Shown piece by piece: positions 10,783 to 22,499 of a stretch of 64,000 nt of DNA. The notes beneath the pieces are model-generated. The model searched no databases, had not been told where the DNA came from, and saw only the letters and a list, made by a program, of their open reading frames with translations. A program made the translations under genes and the position numbers. How positions within the stretch are numbered: the stretch's first letter is position 1; each line of letters opens with the position of its first letter. Location of the stretch: contig MBPM02000017.1 in NCBI GenBank assembly GCA_001695595.3, positions 186,001-250,000 on the forward strand, given 5' to 3'. This DNA is from Plasmopara viticola. Lineage: Eukaryota; Oomycota; Peronosporomycetes; Peronosporales; Peronosporaceae.

Positions 10783-12803
10783 TTAAAGCTCCTCTTTAGC
10801 AAGTCGAGATTTCACCTCTGAATTCTTCCACGGAGTTGTTCCGATCGGATAGAGCGCGAATTTTAGACGACTGTTTGCGCCCTCATTCATGGACCCGTGT
10901 TTCATTGCTTCAGCAGCATTTGCCACCGGAGTCCATAATGCCCATGCCGCCTCAACCTCATCGAGATCTGCAAAATGCTCGACGGCGCCACTTGCAACTT
11001 TGCGTAGCAGAAAATCGTATGCTGAAACTTCATCTCCGAGCTCCCATGCTGCAACATTATTCATTAAAATATCGTTGACTTGCTCGGGAATTATGATACG
11101 ATGATTGTTGACACCAAAAAACTTCCATCCGCTTGGGACCTGGAGGTCTGGGAAGACCTTGCTGACGTCACAAGACCATTCGATTCGTTGGCTTTGAGAA
11201 GAGACAATATTGTGTGATCGCTGGATTGTAACAGTGAGAGTACATTGGTCGACCTGCTTGTTTGAGAACGTTTCAGCTTTGAAGGTGAAAGTGATGGACA
11301 ACAGTCGTTCGGCAGCGGCTTTGGCTGCAAGAAGGCGGAAAGTGTTGTTACCAAGGCAATAATTTCTCCATTCGTCCAATGAACTTTTGAGCTCGATAGA
11401 AGCAGCTGTCGGTGTGAAATGATCACTATTATTGAAGTGGGTTTTCATTTCGGCTTCGTAATGTGCGGCATATTTATCATATTGAGCAAAAAAAAGCGCG
11501 TTTTGTTGACCGGAGGGCTCCAACGCTTTAATAAAGCGCAATTGAGCTTCACGAAGTGTTTGAGTAGCTTTGTTGGTAGTTATTGGTGCTGTATGTATGC
11601 CGAAAGATGGGGATACTGCAACAACCAGAAGCAACTGCAAGTGATTTACCATAACATCGCGAATGATTCCAGCACTAAAACAACAATTCGTCAGTGACAG
11701 AAAAAAATTGTGAATTTGTGAGGTACAGTCATCACCTATCGAAGTATTGCGTGCGGTTTTCTAGTGTTGCTGTTTCCAGCATCTCGATCTGTCGTACAGC
11801 GCAATAAAAGTAGACTTAGCATTTTGCACAGCAACAATCGTAATGCGTTGTGAATGCAATACGTACGTAAATGTCTTTAATGAACTCGGAGTTCCATATG
11901 GGATAAAAAGCAGCGGCATTAAGCTGGAAGTACTCGCGAAGGGCACGAACAACGGGTTTCCCGGCGTAGTGATCCACCACAAACAGCTCATTATTCTGCG
12001 ACCAACAAGACAATGTTACAGATAAAGTCTATCGCTCTTGCAGCGCTCAGAAAATATACACTGTAGATTGTGCGTAGACGCGTAGCAAGTTCACGAGCAG
12101 ATTGGAAATCTCGTCCAAAAGGTTTTTCCACCACAACCCGCAGATATGAAGCAACTTCCAATTGCTGCGGTCTTAAGTAGCGATGAATCAGCTCACAGCT
12201 CTTGACAATTAGCACAAATTTAGCAATGAGCAATGCCTTACGCAGGATACGATCACTAAAGCCAACCTGGAGAAAAAATTGCGGTGGGATGGCTAAGTAC
12301 ACAATTCGCCCCTCTTCTGATGTATCATCATTGACCTTCATTAAGCTCCTTCCCAACTCTTGGTAGTGCTTCTCCGTCCACAACGGTGCATATTGTACAC
12401 TTTGCTTGAACTCCGTGTCCATAAACCGACGACATTTGGTTTGCGCAAACGACATCGGCTCTTGGCGAACTCCGCATACTCTGTCAGCGAATTTATCGTC
12501 AAAAAATCTTTCGAGCCATACCTTTCCTTGTTCAAGCGAGTCCACAGCCCCTGCGAAGAATCTAATTGTGCGTCGGAAAATCATTCTGCTCTCCAATGCC
12601 AAGCGAAACATCGAAACCCAAAGATATTTTGCAGCCAAGTCTCCCGTGGCACCGACTACAATAACGTTCACCTTTTTGTCTGCGTTGCCATCGGCAGAAA
12701 ACTGTAAGGATGGTTGAGATGCAGCCATTGGGTGATGAGGTAATGTTGATTGAAAGATGTCGAGCAAGAGCAAGCCTGCGGGCAGCAAAAGCCATCTTGG
12801 CAT
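10783..12803 (-). CDS. ER-luminal glucose-6-phosphate dehydrogenase (H6PD-type, no lactonase half)
   Basis: Four exons join in frame: 12803-12060, 11995-11867, 11788-11736 and 11674-10783 (605 residues). Introns of 64, 78 and 61 nt all have GT...AG ends. The protein catalyses glucose-6-phosphate oxidation with NADP. Visible motifs are the dinucleotide loop VVGATGDLA (49-57), EKPFGRD (226-232) and the substrate/catalytic site VVDHYAGKPV with H257 and K261. Later come the conserved AGIIRDVMVNHLQLL and DEVEAAW. The first 20 residues (WLLLPAGLLLLD) form a signal peptide and the last four are KEEL, a KDEL-type ER-retention signal. This places it in the ER lumen, like animal hexose-6-phosphate dehydrogenase, but the C-terminal 6-phosphogluconolactonase half of that enzyme is absent. 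Read without introns it looks broken; spliced, it is intact. Confidence 0.88.
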
Positions 12804-13249
12804 GTTGTGTATCGCTATGCTACTCGAAGATTTAGAATATAAAAATAATTCCCAGTGTCGTATTGTAATTTATAAGTTCGAATGCTGAACCAAGATGCTT
12901 GACACCTCGCGCTTCTTCTGTGAAGAGCTAAGAGAGGATTTGACAGCTCAGATTCAAAGAAGCCTCCTCTCGACTGTTCGTCCAATGAGCCTTTGTCCAC
13001 CGCCACACAAAAGGCCGTGGATTTCATCACGCACAATGTCGTTGGCCACGTGCTTGCTTTCTGACTGACTCAGCAGTCTGAACAGCACGATCATCCGCCT
13101 TCGCATCCCACGCCAAAGATCACAAAGCTTCTCCACGAACTAATGCTCTTCGTGTTCATTACCTATTTGAATATGAACGTGGGTACTTCTCTATTATGCT
13201 GAGTGAATAATGTTATGAGATCTATTTCTTCATCTTACCGTGGATCGAC
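12804..13249. other. Spacer upstream of G6PD
   Basis: No gene is seen. This stretch contains the G6PD promoter. Small minus-strand frames up to 13136 show no domain. Confidence 0.4.
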
Positions 13250-13480
13250 TCTCGTTTACACCGACTGCCGATGAGAATTTTCATTGCCCTGACGGATTTC
13301 AGCGTTGCATGCAGCTTGTGTTTGGAGACTTGACATGTGTCCTACCTGGATGACGTGCTTGTCTTCCCCATTGTCACCTTTGCCTACCATTTGCATGTCC
13401 ACGCCGCTCTTGAGCTTTTTCGTACTAGTGCTCTATAACAAAAAGTTGCTTCTCACAAGATCAAGTACCTCGGCAATCGA
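13250..13480 (+). pseudogene. Ty3/Gypsy reverse transcriptase remnant
   Basis: Across two frames it reads DGFQRCMQLVFGDLTC, then VSYLDDVLVFP, then AYHLHVHAALELFRTSAL and KIKYLGNRLI. This is the order of a Gypsy RT palm: the YLDD catalytic box, the H-x-HL-x-VLE-LLR helix, then the YLGH motif. Stops and a frameshift make it non-functional. It is unrelated in position and orientation to the complete element that begins 1.5 kb further on. Confidence 0.7.
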
Positions 13481-14944
13481 CTGATCTGAAGGAGCATTCG
13501 AGTGTGATTGATTGGCCTCGTCATCAACAATCGAGATATGTGGTCTCACCGCGCTCACTTGCTTGCACCCATGACAACACAGACCTCTCTTCAACCATCA
13601 TCGTAACAGACGACTGGTTGCCAGCATGCAATCTAGAAGGGTCTGGATAGGTTTGCACCGTCCATCTTCTTAAGACAGGGTCGACGCACCCGTGGGGTGT
13701 CTTATGAGGTATATTGATCCATAATGCCCCGAGCCTCATGTGACTTTTGATATGCCCTCAGTGTGTATCCGAAGCGTTGACCCGCGCTCGACGTTGCTAG
13801 TAAGGTGAGTGCAGTAGGCTATACGGCAGCTGATAGTGTCCTTAGCCACCATCGCATTGGCCAGACGACTGGACCATAGCGGAATCTTAATATTGTGCGC
13901 TTTGAGCGGCCGGTCGATCCATTGGCTCATCGCGAAGGAGAGTGACATGCAGCTTAAGGATCTCGCGCTGGTACGCGCAGCGATCAATCAGACTGTAAAG
14001 CTCATGAGGCATGTGGCCAAACGTGTCCATTTCATCAAGGACTTCAAGCAAACAAGGTCATCCCGAAAGAACCGCCGACTAATCATCAGATTAAATCCAA
14101 CGAGAAATTTCAAGGATGTACACTCGGTCTCGAAGCAGCTACTTTACTTCAAGAAGCAGGCTTAATGCCGAGGCGGGAGATGATTTTGATGTTATGTGGT
14201 GTGCATAGTAAGGCAGAGGGGCTTAAATGGATGTCAGGAACTTCTTGTATGGTGGAGTGGTGATCTTTCTTCACACAACTCACAAAAGCTGATGAAGTAG
14301 CTTCGGTGCAACTGCTCAAAGATCGTTGCAATCTTGAATCGGGAGAAACGAGTGCTTCGGATGTACGCTGCGGTCTCTTGAACGTACATTTGGTGCATGC
14401 TCCATACGAGCCCTTTAACTTGCGTTCCCGGTGCTGCTTTCGCTTTCCAACGAAGCCGAGACATCTCGAAAGCAAGTTTTTTCTGATCCAATGTTCAAGC
14501 TGCACATTAAGCTCATGGACGTCACGACCAAGGTCGTTCAAATTCGGGCTGTAATACCGATGCGATTTACCTAATTCCAGAAGAGGTAGAGTACCTAAGT
14601 CTATGTACATACTGAGTGCGGATCACCCTCGTCTTAAGTCGCCAAAATAGATTTTTAAGAAAAGTTCAATGCGATGATAAATCAACGCACATAGCGGCGA
14701 AAGATTGCACCAGGAAAATGGCTTAATCTAAATCAGTGACGTTCATACATGTCAGACGCAGAGTTGTCGACAAAGAGCCATCGCGGCGCACAAAGCAGGT
14801 AAGCGTACTACTAATGGCCTACATCAACTTATTAAGAGGTTCTCCTATTCTTCTTCGTACCCAATGTCGAAAGAGCGAGCATACCTCGCACGGGATAGCA
14901 ACTTGCATCGGTATTCGGCGGTCGGCTATTCACAAAACTTCTCA
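13481..14944. other. Gene-free spacer, possibly old element sequence
   Basis: Open frames on both strands (for example 13836-14165 plus, 14149-14610 minus) have coding-like composition but no domain I recognise. A minus-strand stretch near 13900-14030 reads GHMPHELYSLIDRCAYQREI, which may be part of an eroded gag-like or host sequence. I assign no function. Confidence 0.35.
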
Positions 14945-14949
14945 CCCAT

Positions 14950-15267
14950 TGTGAGGATCTGAGTGTTGGTAGGCAGTGTTGGACTGTAGGTTGTAGGTTC
15001 GGTTGTAGATTTGTGGCGAACTAAAAAAGAGAGATTATTTCTTAGACTGATTTCCTACTTAGGTGTAACCTTTCCACTTTCTTCCTACTGTTTTTCTCAT
15101 GTGAGTCTTTCCCCCTAGTACGTCGCCTTTCCTATTAACTATTATGAATATATGTATCATCTCTCCTTGAATGGTAAGTTTGTTTACGAAAACATATAAA
15201 ATGTTTGTAGCCTACACTCACTGACATTCTAGAATGGTTCTAGAACATGTGAGTGTGGTTCCTTACA
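14950..15267 (-). repeat. 3' LTR of the chromovirus
   Basis: 318 bp, in the 3' position for the minus-strand element. Two TTCTAGAA palindromes lie at 15227-15234 and 15238-15245, near the LTR edge that would be the start of U3, and are conserved in the other LTR. Confidence 0.93.
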
Positions 15268-15299
15268 TCCTCCCCGATTTGATCTCTCGTTGTCGCTGT

Positions 15300-15690
15300 T
15301 TAAAGTCGGCAACGAGACATTCCAATGAGCTACGTGTCGAATATCTTTTACTTTTATCCAGCTAGCTTCCTATTTTGTTTCACCATGCCACTGGACAAGC
15401 CATTCGGGTTGGCGATCAAATTGTCTCTTCTTCAAAACATGTTGAATGATTTGAAGCTGATCAGCTGGGTCATTGTCCATAAACTTCGACGCTTTGGGGA
15501 TAGGACGACTAAGGAACTTGTCTGGTGTCGGCTCGTACTTCGACAATACATCGACATTGAAGGTCGGATAAATTCTTTTCATGCTTGGTGGCAACTTGAG
15601 TTTTGCCACATTGGGATTTATCATCTTGATGATTTCATATGGCCCAACTTTTCTTGCTGCAAACTTCGCTCGTTTATCCATATGTCTTTG
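15300..15690 (-). pseudogene. Integrase C-terminus and broken chromodomain of the chromovirus
   Basis: The frame reads KFAARKVGPYEIIKMINPNV, then IYPTFNVDVLSKY, the typical post-integrase segment. A chromodomain start IIQHVLKKRQFDRQPEWLVQ followed by WHGETK leads into a TAG stop. Beyond the stop the same frame continues EASW-IKVKDIRHVAHW, then needs a one-base shift to read LVADFKQRQREIKSGRM. The stop sits where related elements have Gln, so a single transition explains it. Confidence 0.8.
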
Positions 15691-16697
15691 GCAGCATGTC
15701 TTAGAGAGATTCTTCGAGTATCTAGCATAACGAGATCTCCAACTTGAAATTCAACTTGATGTACTCTACGTTTCTGATCATAATATTGCTTTTGAGTGGC
15801 TTGAGCTTTTAGTAGATTCTTTCGTGCTTGTTCAATTATCTTTTGTCTTTTTTCCACGAACTCTTTAGCCTGAACATCAATTTTCACTTTCGAATCATTA
15901 CCACTTATTCCTTTTTGCCAAGGAGAACGTTCTTTTCTTCCGGTGTCAATCTCAAATGGAGAATATCCAGTAGATGCACTGACAAGTGTTAAATGAGCAT
16001 ATTCGATGGTTCCTAAGTAATCTGTCCAATCTGTTTCGTGATAGGACACCATACATCTAAGCGCATCTCCAACGACTAAGTTTTGTCGTTCCATTTGTCC
16101 ATCGTTTTGAACACGATGTGCTGTTGTCATACTAAGTCGAACACCCATTATTGTCATCAGATACTGCCAAAATGATGAAGTGAACTTGCTATCTCTGTCA
16201 CTGATGATAACTTCGGGTAATCCATGGTGTCGAACTACAGCTTCAAAGAATGTTTTGGCTGTTGCAGATGCATCATCATTCGCATGCACTGCAGCGTACT
16301 TGGTACGTTTTGACAATTTTTCGACAACAGTTTGAATGGAATCAAAACCATTTGAAACAGGTATTCGAGTTATATAATCCATTGACACAACATGCCAGCA
16401 TTGCTCAGGTATTGGGATTGGCATAAGTAATCCATTTTTTTGTTGATTGTCATGTTTCCAGCGTGTACAAGTTTCACACGTCTTGACATATTTATTAATA
16501 TTATTTTGTAATGTCTTCCAATAATACCACTGTGCAACTCGCAAGGAAGTTCTGCGATTGCCAGGATGAGCAGCTATAGCAGAATCATGATATTGCAAAA
16601 TGACTTGAGTTCGCAAACGATTGTTGTTCGGCACACAAAGTCTTGCAACTTTGTCGGAAGTACGTAGAAACAATATTTCGTCATGTTTAATAAACAA
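15621..16697 (-). pseudogene. Chromovirus integrase domain
   Basis: 358 residues. The zinc-binding part ends C-ETC (YVKTCETCTRWK). The catalytic core carries the first Asp in VVSMDYITRIP, the second in SDRDSKFTSSFW and the Glu in QNDGQMERQN, so the DDE triad is preserved. The first His of the zinc motif is near AAHPGNRRT. It overlaps the next frame toward the chromodomain, showing a frameshift relative to the original polyprotein. Confidence 0.88.
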
Positions 16698-17046
16698 TGT
16701 GTCAGTATCAGACTTCGTCTATGAGTCTTGAAACTCAGGATCATTGGCATAACCTTGATGGAACATTTTGCGGACATCTGGCGACAACTCGATATAAGAT
16801 GCAATCATTACTGCAGCAACTTGAAGTGACTCAGGCCACTTCCGGAGCAGAGTTGGCCCAGATGGTGAAACACGCAAACGAGAACCTCGAGCTTGACATT
16901 TAGCATCACATTCATGAAATTCGATAGTTGAAGGAGCACATTCGTCTGGTCGACGCGACAAAGCATCAGCGACGACATTAAGATAACCATTGATGTGATG
17001 AATCGTAAAAGTAAACTGGGAAAATGTTGTCAAATATCTTGCCAAT

Positions 17047-18141
17047 TTAGGGGACACTTTTAGGATGATGAAGCAGCCATGAGCATGCACTATTATCATT
17101 GAATAATTCAAATTGACGACCGTAAAGATAATGACGCCATTGGTCGAGATCAGCTTTTATTGCAAATAATTCCTTTTCATGTGCCGGCCAATTAACTTCA
17201 TGAACACCAAGCCTCTTAGAATAGAAAGCAACAGGATGATCATGACCATTTACAAATTGCGAATGTACACCACCAATGCACAATCCTGACGCATCTGTAG
17301 TGAGTACAAAAGGGCGTGAAAAATTAGGTAAGGTGAGTACTAGTGCAGACTGCAAAGCAGACTTTAGACTAGCAAAAGCACGATCTTGGTCTTTCCCCCA
17401 AGTCCACTGTATGTCCTTCTTCACAAGCTTGCTTAATGGCAAACCGATTCAAGCAAATTGATGAATAAAGCGGCGATAATAACCAGCTAAGCCGAGAAGA
17501 CTTTGAAGTTCTTTAACTGAAGATGGCACTGGCCATTTAGCAATTGCTTCTGTTTTGGAATTATCAACAGACAATCCTTCCCGTGATACAGTATGACCCA
17601 AAAGACTGACTTTTTCGAGTGCAAATTTACACTTGCCGATATGAGCATAAAGCTTTTCTTTTCGCAAGATTTGAAACACAGTTTTCAAATGAACTAAGTG
17701 TTCAGCATTAGTGTGTGAAAACACATAAATATCATCCAAGTTTACGACAACAGATGGAAACTTTCCAAATAGAACTCGCATGAGTCGTCTCCAAACTCCT
17801 GGCATTCCTGCAAGACCCAATGGTGCAACACACCATTGATAGGTTTTATTACATGTACGAAATGCGGTATACTTCTTGCTGTTTGGATGAATGCGCTTTT
17901 GATGATAACCTTGCGCCAAATCAATCACAGTAAAATAACAGTTTCCTTGCATCTTATCAAATAGTTCGTCAATGCGTGGCAAGGGAATCTTTGGAACAAT
18001 GGTTTGAGAGTTGACATACCGAAAACCAATAACCCATCGCAACAGTATGTTTGCGTTACCAGATCGAATACATTCGGAACGTAAACACTTGTTCCTGTCT
18101 TCGGATCCTTCCTTGGTATACCAAATATATTGGATACCCAA
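17047..18141 (-). pseudogene. Chromovirus reverse transcriptase and RNase H
   Basis: RT (18141-17449) shows FTVIDLAQGYHQ, APLGLAG and the catalytic box VNLDDIYVF, where the first residue of the usual YxDD is Asn. RNase H (17442-17047) follows in the same frame after a TGA codon and shows FVLTTDASGLCIGG and EKELFAIKADLDQWRHYL, including the first catalytic Asp in TTDAS. The remaining RNase H end and the linker DALSRRP continue in another frame at 17111-16719. Confidence 0.88.
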
Positions 18142-18599
18142 GGCGAGTCAGATAATCAAATTTAACCGCGTGATAGGTTTTCGTCAACAAATTTCTGAAA
18201 TGCATCTTATTCAACTTGTGATAGACGAAAAGGTGGTAGATTACTTGGCTGAGCTCCTGGTTCCATGGTTATTTCAAACTCTACCGAGCGATGTGGCGGT
18301 AAAGCATCTGGCAATTTCTTTGGATAAACGTCTTGGAATGAATCCAGCAAAGATTGAAGTTTTGGCTCTTTTTGCTCTTCATGCACAGAGGCTTGAAAAT
18401 TTTAATACGATAAACTTCTTCTTATTCTGCCTTCTTATATTTCTTTGCAACTCTGACGCGGAAATAATTTCATGTTCAATTGGAGGGTCAGGTTGATTAT
18501 CGCTTGTATTGAATGAGACTTGATGCGTTCGCCAGTTTATGATTGGTTCATGAGCTGTAAACCACGGTTTACCCAAAATAACATCGTGAGAACTACTAT

Positions 18600-18812
18600 T
18601 CATTGGCCTTTCCCTGACCGGAACGTCTGAAAGATTATTTCCATCAAAATATATATCTGCAAACCCTTGTTCAACTTTCTTCGTAATAGTGTTGCTGCCG
18701 TCGAAACGAGTAACTTGAACACTTCTCCGGAATGGGCATTTTGTAAAAGTCCTGGCTTGACCACATTACACGTGGCGCCTGAATCTAGCATAATATTCAG
18801 CATGTTCATCAA
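18600..18812 (-). pseudogene. Chromovirus retropepsin
   Basis: A 70-residue piece with the aspartic protease box IMLDSGATCNVV. The flap and second conserved part continue into the neighbouring frame at 18603-18379 (SHDVILGKPWF, the family's ILG-x-PWF motif). Confidence 0.75.
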
Positions 18813-19217
18813 GATTTCCTTGCTTGTCGATTAAATATTTTCCACTATAGGTTGCAATAGCTTCACTGAGTGTTGTGATAGCTTCATGAGACGTTGTAGC
18901 AATCGTTTCTTCTAGCACATATTCATTTTCGAAGTAGTTGATATTTGCGCGATTTTGATTTCGATTATCTTGATTGTGGTTGCCTTGTTGTCTGTTCTTG
19001 CGCTTATAACTTTGTTGAATACTATGACCAAGTTTCTTGCAGAATGAAAACTTGGGCTTATTTGGACGACGATTATTTTGCTAACGATTCTGATATCGGG
19101 ATGACCTTTGAAAAGGACGAGCATGGTCAACTTCCATAGGCTCAGGTCCATTAGACGGTTGTGTCACTGGTAGTGGGCCAGGACGCGGAATACGTGGTGC
19201 TTGACTTGCATAGCCAC

Positions 19218-19825
19218 TTAAATGAGCGCATTCAAAATCGAGAGCGACTGTGACCGCCACTGATAAAGTTTCGCAACGTCATACTGAACTCCTTCTCTAG
19301 TTCTTTGCCGTAATCCTCTTTGAAAATATATCATTTGGTCAATCTCCGTCATGTTAGATATTTGCGATATAAGTTGTTGAAATTTCGCATCGTAATCAGG
19401 TAAATCTTTACAACTCTCTTGTCTCAATCGATGCAATTCGTCACGTAAACGATATTGCAAATCCGCCGTACAACATCTTTATCCAAAGCAACGTAAAGTT
19501 CATCTACCGTATTAAATTCATGCTGATGAAGCAGAAATCATTGAGCTGCTGCTCCACGCGAAGTTGTTCCAAGTACTGCGATAATTTGTTTCGCTAAAGA
19601 CTCCTCTTTCCATTTTGTTCCTTACGTTAAAAAATAATTCTCCAAGTTTGCCCAATAGAAGCGAGCAGACTCATCACTTCTTCCACTATGAATTGGCAGC
19701 TTCAATCCCTCAACTTTCACTTTACTCTCCAATTGTTTCTGACTTAATTTCTCGATAATTTCTTGTTGTTTATTCATAACTTGCATAAGATGTTGCATAA
19801 TCTGATTCATAGATGGTTCGGCCAT
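19218..19825 (-). pseudogene. Chromovirus gag remnant
   Basis: The start reads MAEPSMNQIMQHLMQVMNKQ, with a coiled region to about residue 45, then LKLPIHSGRSDESARFYWAN, typical of Gypsy gag before the capsid. A later frame (19460-19218) reads RLRQESCKDLPDYDAKFQQL followed by FQRGLRQ, the retrotransposon capsid (retrotrans_gag) pattern. Interrupted by stops. Confidence 0.75.
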
Positions 19826-20485
19826 GATGAATGAAGTACTAAAAAAGCAAAAACTTAAATTTAGCTTTAATCAAATCTCTACATTGTAGCGTAAATCTTT
19901 GACTAAAATCCGTTCGACTTCTTGAAGAGGATCGGAGAGAGACTTGCCTTGATTGGGGAGAATTTCTTTTTCTTTAGTGAGACGCTTGGAAAGGAGCGAA
20001 GCGATTCGACGAGACTTTTTGACAGAATGGATGAGATCTTGCGCCGTTATTGAAGTTTTGTCACCAGAGTCGAAGACGAAAGCTTGTTCACAATCCAATG
20101 GAATTTCCGATACAGCACGGCGCTTCTTGCCCATAGAACGTGCACGACTGATTTGGCCATACTTCCTTTCCACGAAGCTACTGACTCAAGTTAATGAGTG
20201 AGGAAGTGTGGGTCGGCTTGTGCGCACACGAATTAAACCTTCCGAAATGGATTAACTGCTTCGACCAGCCAAGTCGGGTCCTACCTCAATACCCCACTGA
20301 GTGACTCTATCTGCAAAAGCAGGCTATCAGAATAATGGGCAGATATTGAAAACCACACACTCGACCAATTTCCACAGCGCTTCCACACGGTTGGGGCGGA
20401 AAAGTGACAGCAAATACCCAAGGAACAATAATACCCAAACGAGGAACTTGACGACGCGAAAGTACGACCAACAAGTGCTACCTCT

Positions 20486-20803
20486 TGTGAGGATCTGGGT
20501 GTTGGTAGGCAGTGTTGGACTGTAGGTTGTAGGTTCGGTTGTAGAGTTGTGGCGAACTAAAAAAGAGAGATTATTTCTTGGACTGATTTCCTACTTATGT
20601 GCAACCTTTCCACTTTCCTCCTACTGTTTTTCTCATGTAAATCTTTCCTCTTAGTACGTCGCCTTTCCTATTAACTAACATGAATATATGTTTCATCTCT
20701 CCTTGAATGTTAAGTTTGTTTACGAAAACATATAGAATGTTTGTAACCTAAACTCACTGACATTCTAGAATGGTTCTAGAACATGTGAGTGTGGTTCCTT
20801 ACA
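20486..20803 (-). repeat. 5' LTR of the chromovirus
   Basis: 318 bp, about 95% identical to 14950-15267. It carries the same two TTCTAGAA palindromes, at 20763-20770 and 20774-20781. Confidence 0.93.
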
Positions 20804-20808
20804 CCCAT

Positions 20809-22319
20809 TGCATAAGTAGGTTCGGTCACTGGTTCTTGTCGATCCAAAATCACCCTTTTCCTTCTCCAGCGTTTTGCCCGAAGGAGACTCGTAGGACGAT
20901 ATAAAAACTCCTGATCGTTATATCTGGTCTCAAGGCCGGTAGAGGTAACATCTCAAGGACTTCAAACAGACCATTTTTAATCCAGCCAACCATTCAGTAT
21001 ATGCGCTAAGTTTCACTCTGTAAATAAACACTTATCATATACATTCGGGCAACATTCGAAATAATATTATCGTGCAAACCATTTTAAATAGCGATAGGTT
21101 GCCCGTTGTGCACCAGACCGCTCCCCTAAGGTTCGTGTTAGCTTTTACCACAATAGTTTGGCTTCACGCAACAGTCCTCAACATATATCCACTAAGACTT
21201 AAGCTACAACTATAACGGATCAGTTTAGCTAATAAATTTTGACTTAATACAAAGAGTCGATTTGATCATAACGATGACCAATCAGTCAATAGAAAAACTA
21301 CTAGTTGGCTAGATGATTTTGCGATTATAAAGTCTAAGTCGAAAGAGCTTGCTTCGGCTTCTATGAGTGTCGCTGAACTAAAATAAGCTTTGGCACCAAG
21401 CACAAAGGCTGCACCAGCAATGAAGACTGCGTCTGCCATGAATGCTTTGATTGGTGAGCTTTGACGGAGTCGTAAACTGGAAAGCTGCTATGACCAGAAA
21501 AGTTCTAGCAGAAACTCCCACCCCAATGCGGCGAGGTAAAAGCGTCTACGGCTTACCTCGCCCGGTGGTCCGCAGATTTCTCCCCTTTTGCGTAACGAAA
21601 TTGACATTGCATTTGCTCCTACGTATCAGATCCGCAAAGATGCCTCAAGTCAATGACAACATCCTCAATGCTCGGATATTCGTGTTGGAGATAACGTCGT
21701 ACTTACCGCTCATGAAAATGACGGCAAAGACCCGACCTTGAAATTCTTGGGTGATGACGTCACCGATAAAATAGGTCGGCAGACTTTCCGCGCAGGTTCA
21801 AAGCACAATTACATGAGATCGCATAATTCCTAAGGTGTGCAGAAATATATGCGATTTTTTGGCGAAGGATTCCTGTCAAAGAAAGCGGTTAAAAGGCTAT
21901 TCTTTTTGTCCTTCTTATTCTTGGAAGGCGACTACATCGCTATCATAAGGATGGCAGCCAATTCTCGAATTATCTAATAATAAATATAGGCCATCGGTAT
22001 AGCCACACTTAATAAAATCTTAGCTTTCAGTCTTTAGCAATTGCTTGCGATAGAGTAATAAGCTTGGAAGTATGGATGCACCAGTATTACATTCCTACCA
22101 TGACCAAAGCCTCAATTATAACACAACAAGCGATTTTAATCAACCTTTTTGTGAAGCGAAACCCAGACCGTTTTGGCCAAATCGGTGGCATATTAAAAAG
22201 AACTTTATTAATTTTAATAACGGCGTTTTGGTGTCGCCAATCGTAGCCTACATCATGCATGTGTTTGATTAGATCGCATCCATTCCATTGTACCAACCTT
22301 TATATCTGATGAAACGCAC
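20809..22319. other. Gene-free spacer
   Basis: No gene recognised. The plus-strand frame 21451-21741 lacks a known domain. Sequence near 21390-21440 (repeated GC(A/T)-rich codons giving Ala/Lys/Thr) has a coding-like look but no family match I can support. Confidence 0.35.
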
Positions 22320-22499
22320 CTGCATTTCATCGTCGTCAAGGTTTTCACCCAACTCTTCAGCCACTCTTTGCTTTTTCTGTAGATAAAAACACTTCTCATG
22401 TTCTTTTAACAGCTAGATACGATGTCAAGCAGAACGCACCCGTAAAGTGATCGTGCCCGATCCGTCTTCATCAAACAATTTCAACGCCTCAATTACAAG
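22320..22499 (-). pseudogene. Centrin-like gene fragment with a retained intron
   Basis: On the minus strand 22499-22440 encodes LVIEALKLFDEDGSGTITLR, an EF-hand loop (D-x-D-x-SG-x-I). A 63-nt GT...AG intron (22439-22377) follows, then 22376-22320 encodes KKQRVAEELGENLDDDEMQ, closely matching the linker of centrin (caltractin) before its fourth EF-hand. The splice joins in frame, and a GTGCGT donor follows at 22319. No EF-hand 4 is visible downstream and no EF-hand 1-2 upstream, so I regard it as a truncated copy that has kept its intron. Confidence 0.6.

Larger units (their letters stand above)
14950..20803 (-). mobile_element. Complete but inactive Ty3/Gypsy chromovirus
   Basis: 5854 bp between two 318-bp direct LTRs, flanked by a 5-bp duplication CCCAT at 14945-14949 and 20804-20808. 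The LTRs begin TGTGAGG and end CCTTACA. I count 17 differences between them (about 95% identity). On the minus strand the order is gag, protease, RT, RNase H, integrase, chromodomain, which is the Ty3/Gypsy order. Coding frames contain several stops and shifts, for example an in-frame TGA at 17449-17451 between RT and RNase H, and a TAG plus a one-base shift in the chromodomain. It is therefore a fossil insertion. A purine-rich tract (CGGGGAGGA on the minus strand) adjoins the 3' LTR; no convincing primer-binding site was seen. Confidence 0.93.

Noticed and set aside
11816..12013. Apparent frameshift in the G6PD gene near the active site
   Set aside because: A 64-nt GT...AG intron (11996-12059) joins the two frames exactly in phase. 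Two more introns restore the remainder, so the gene is not broken.
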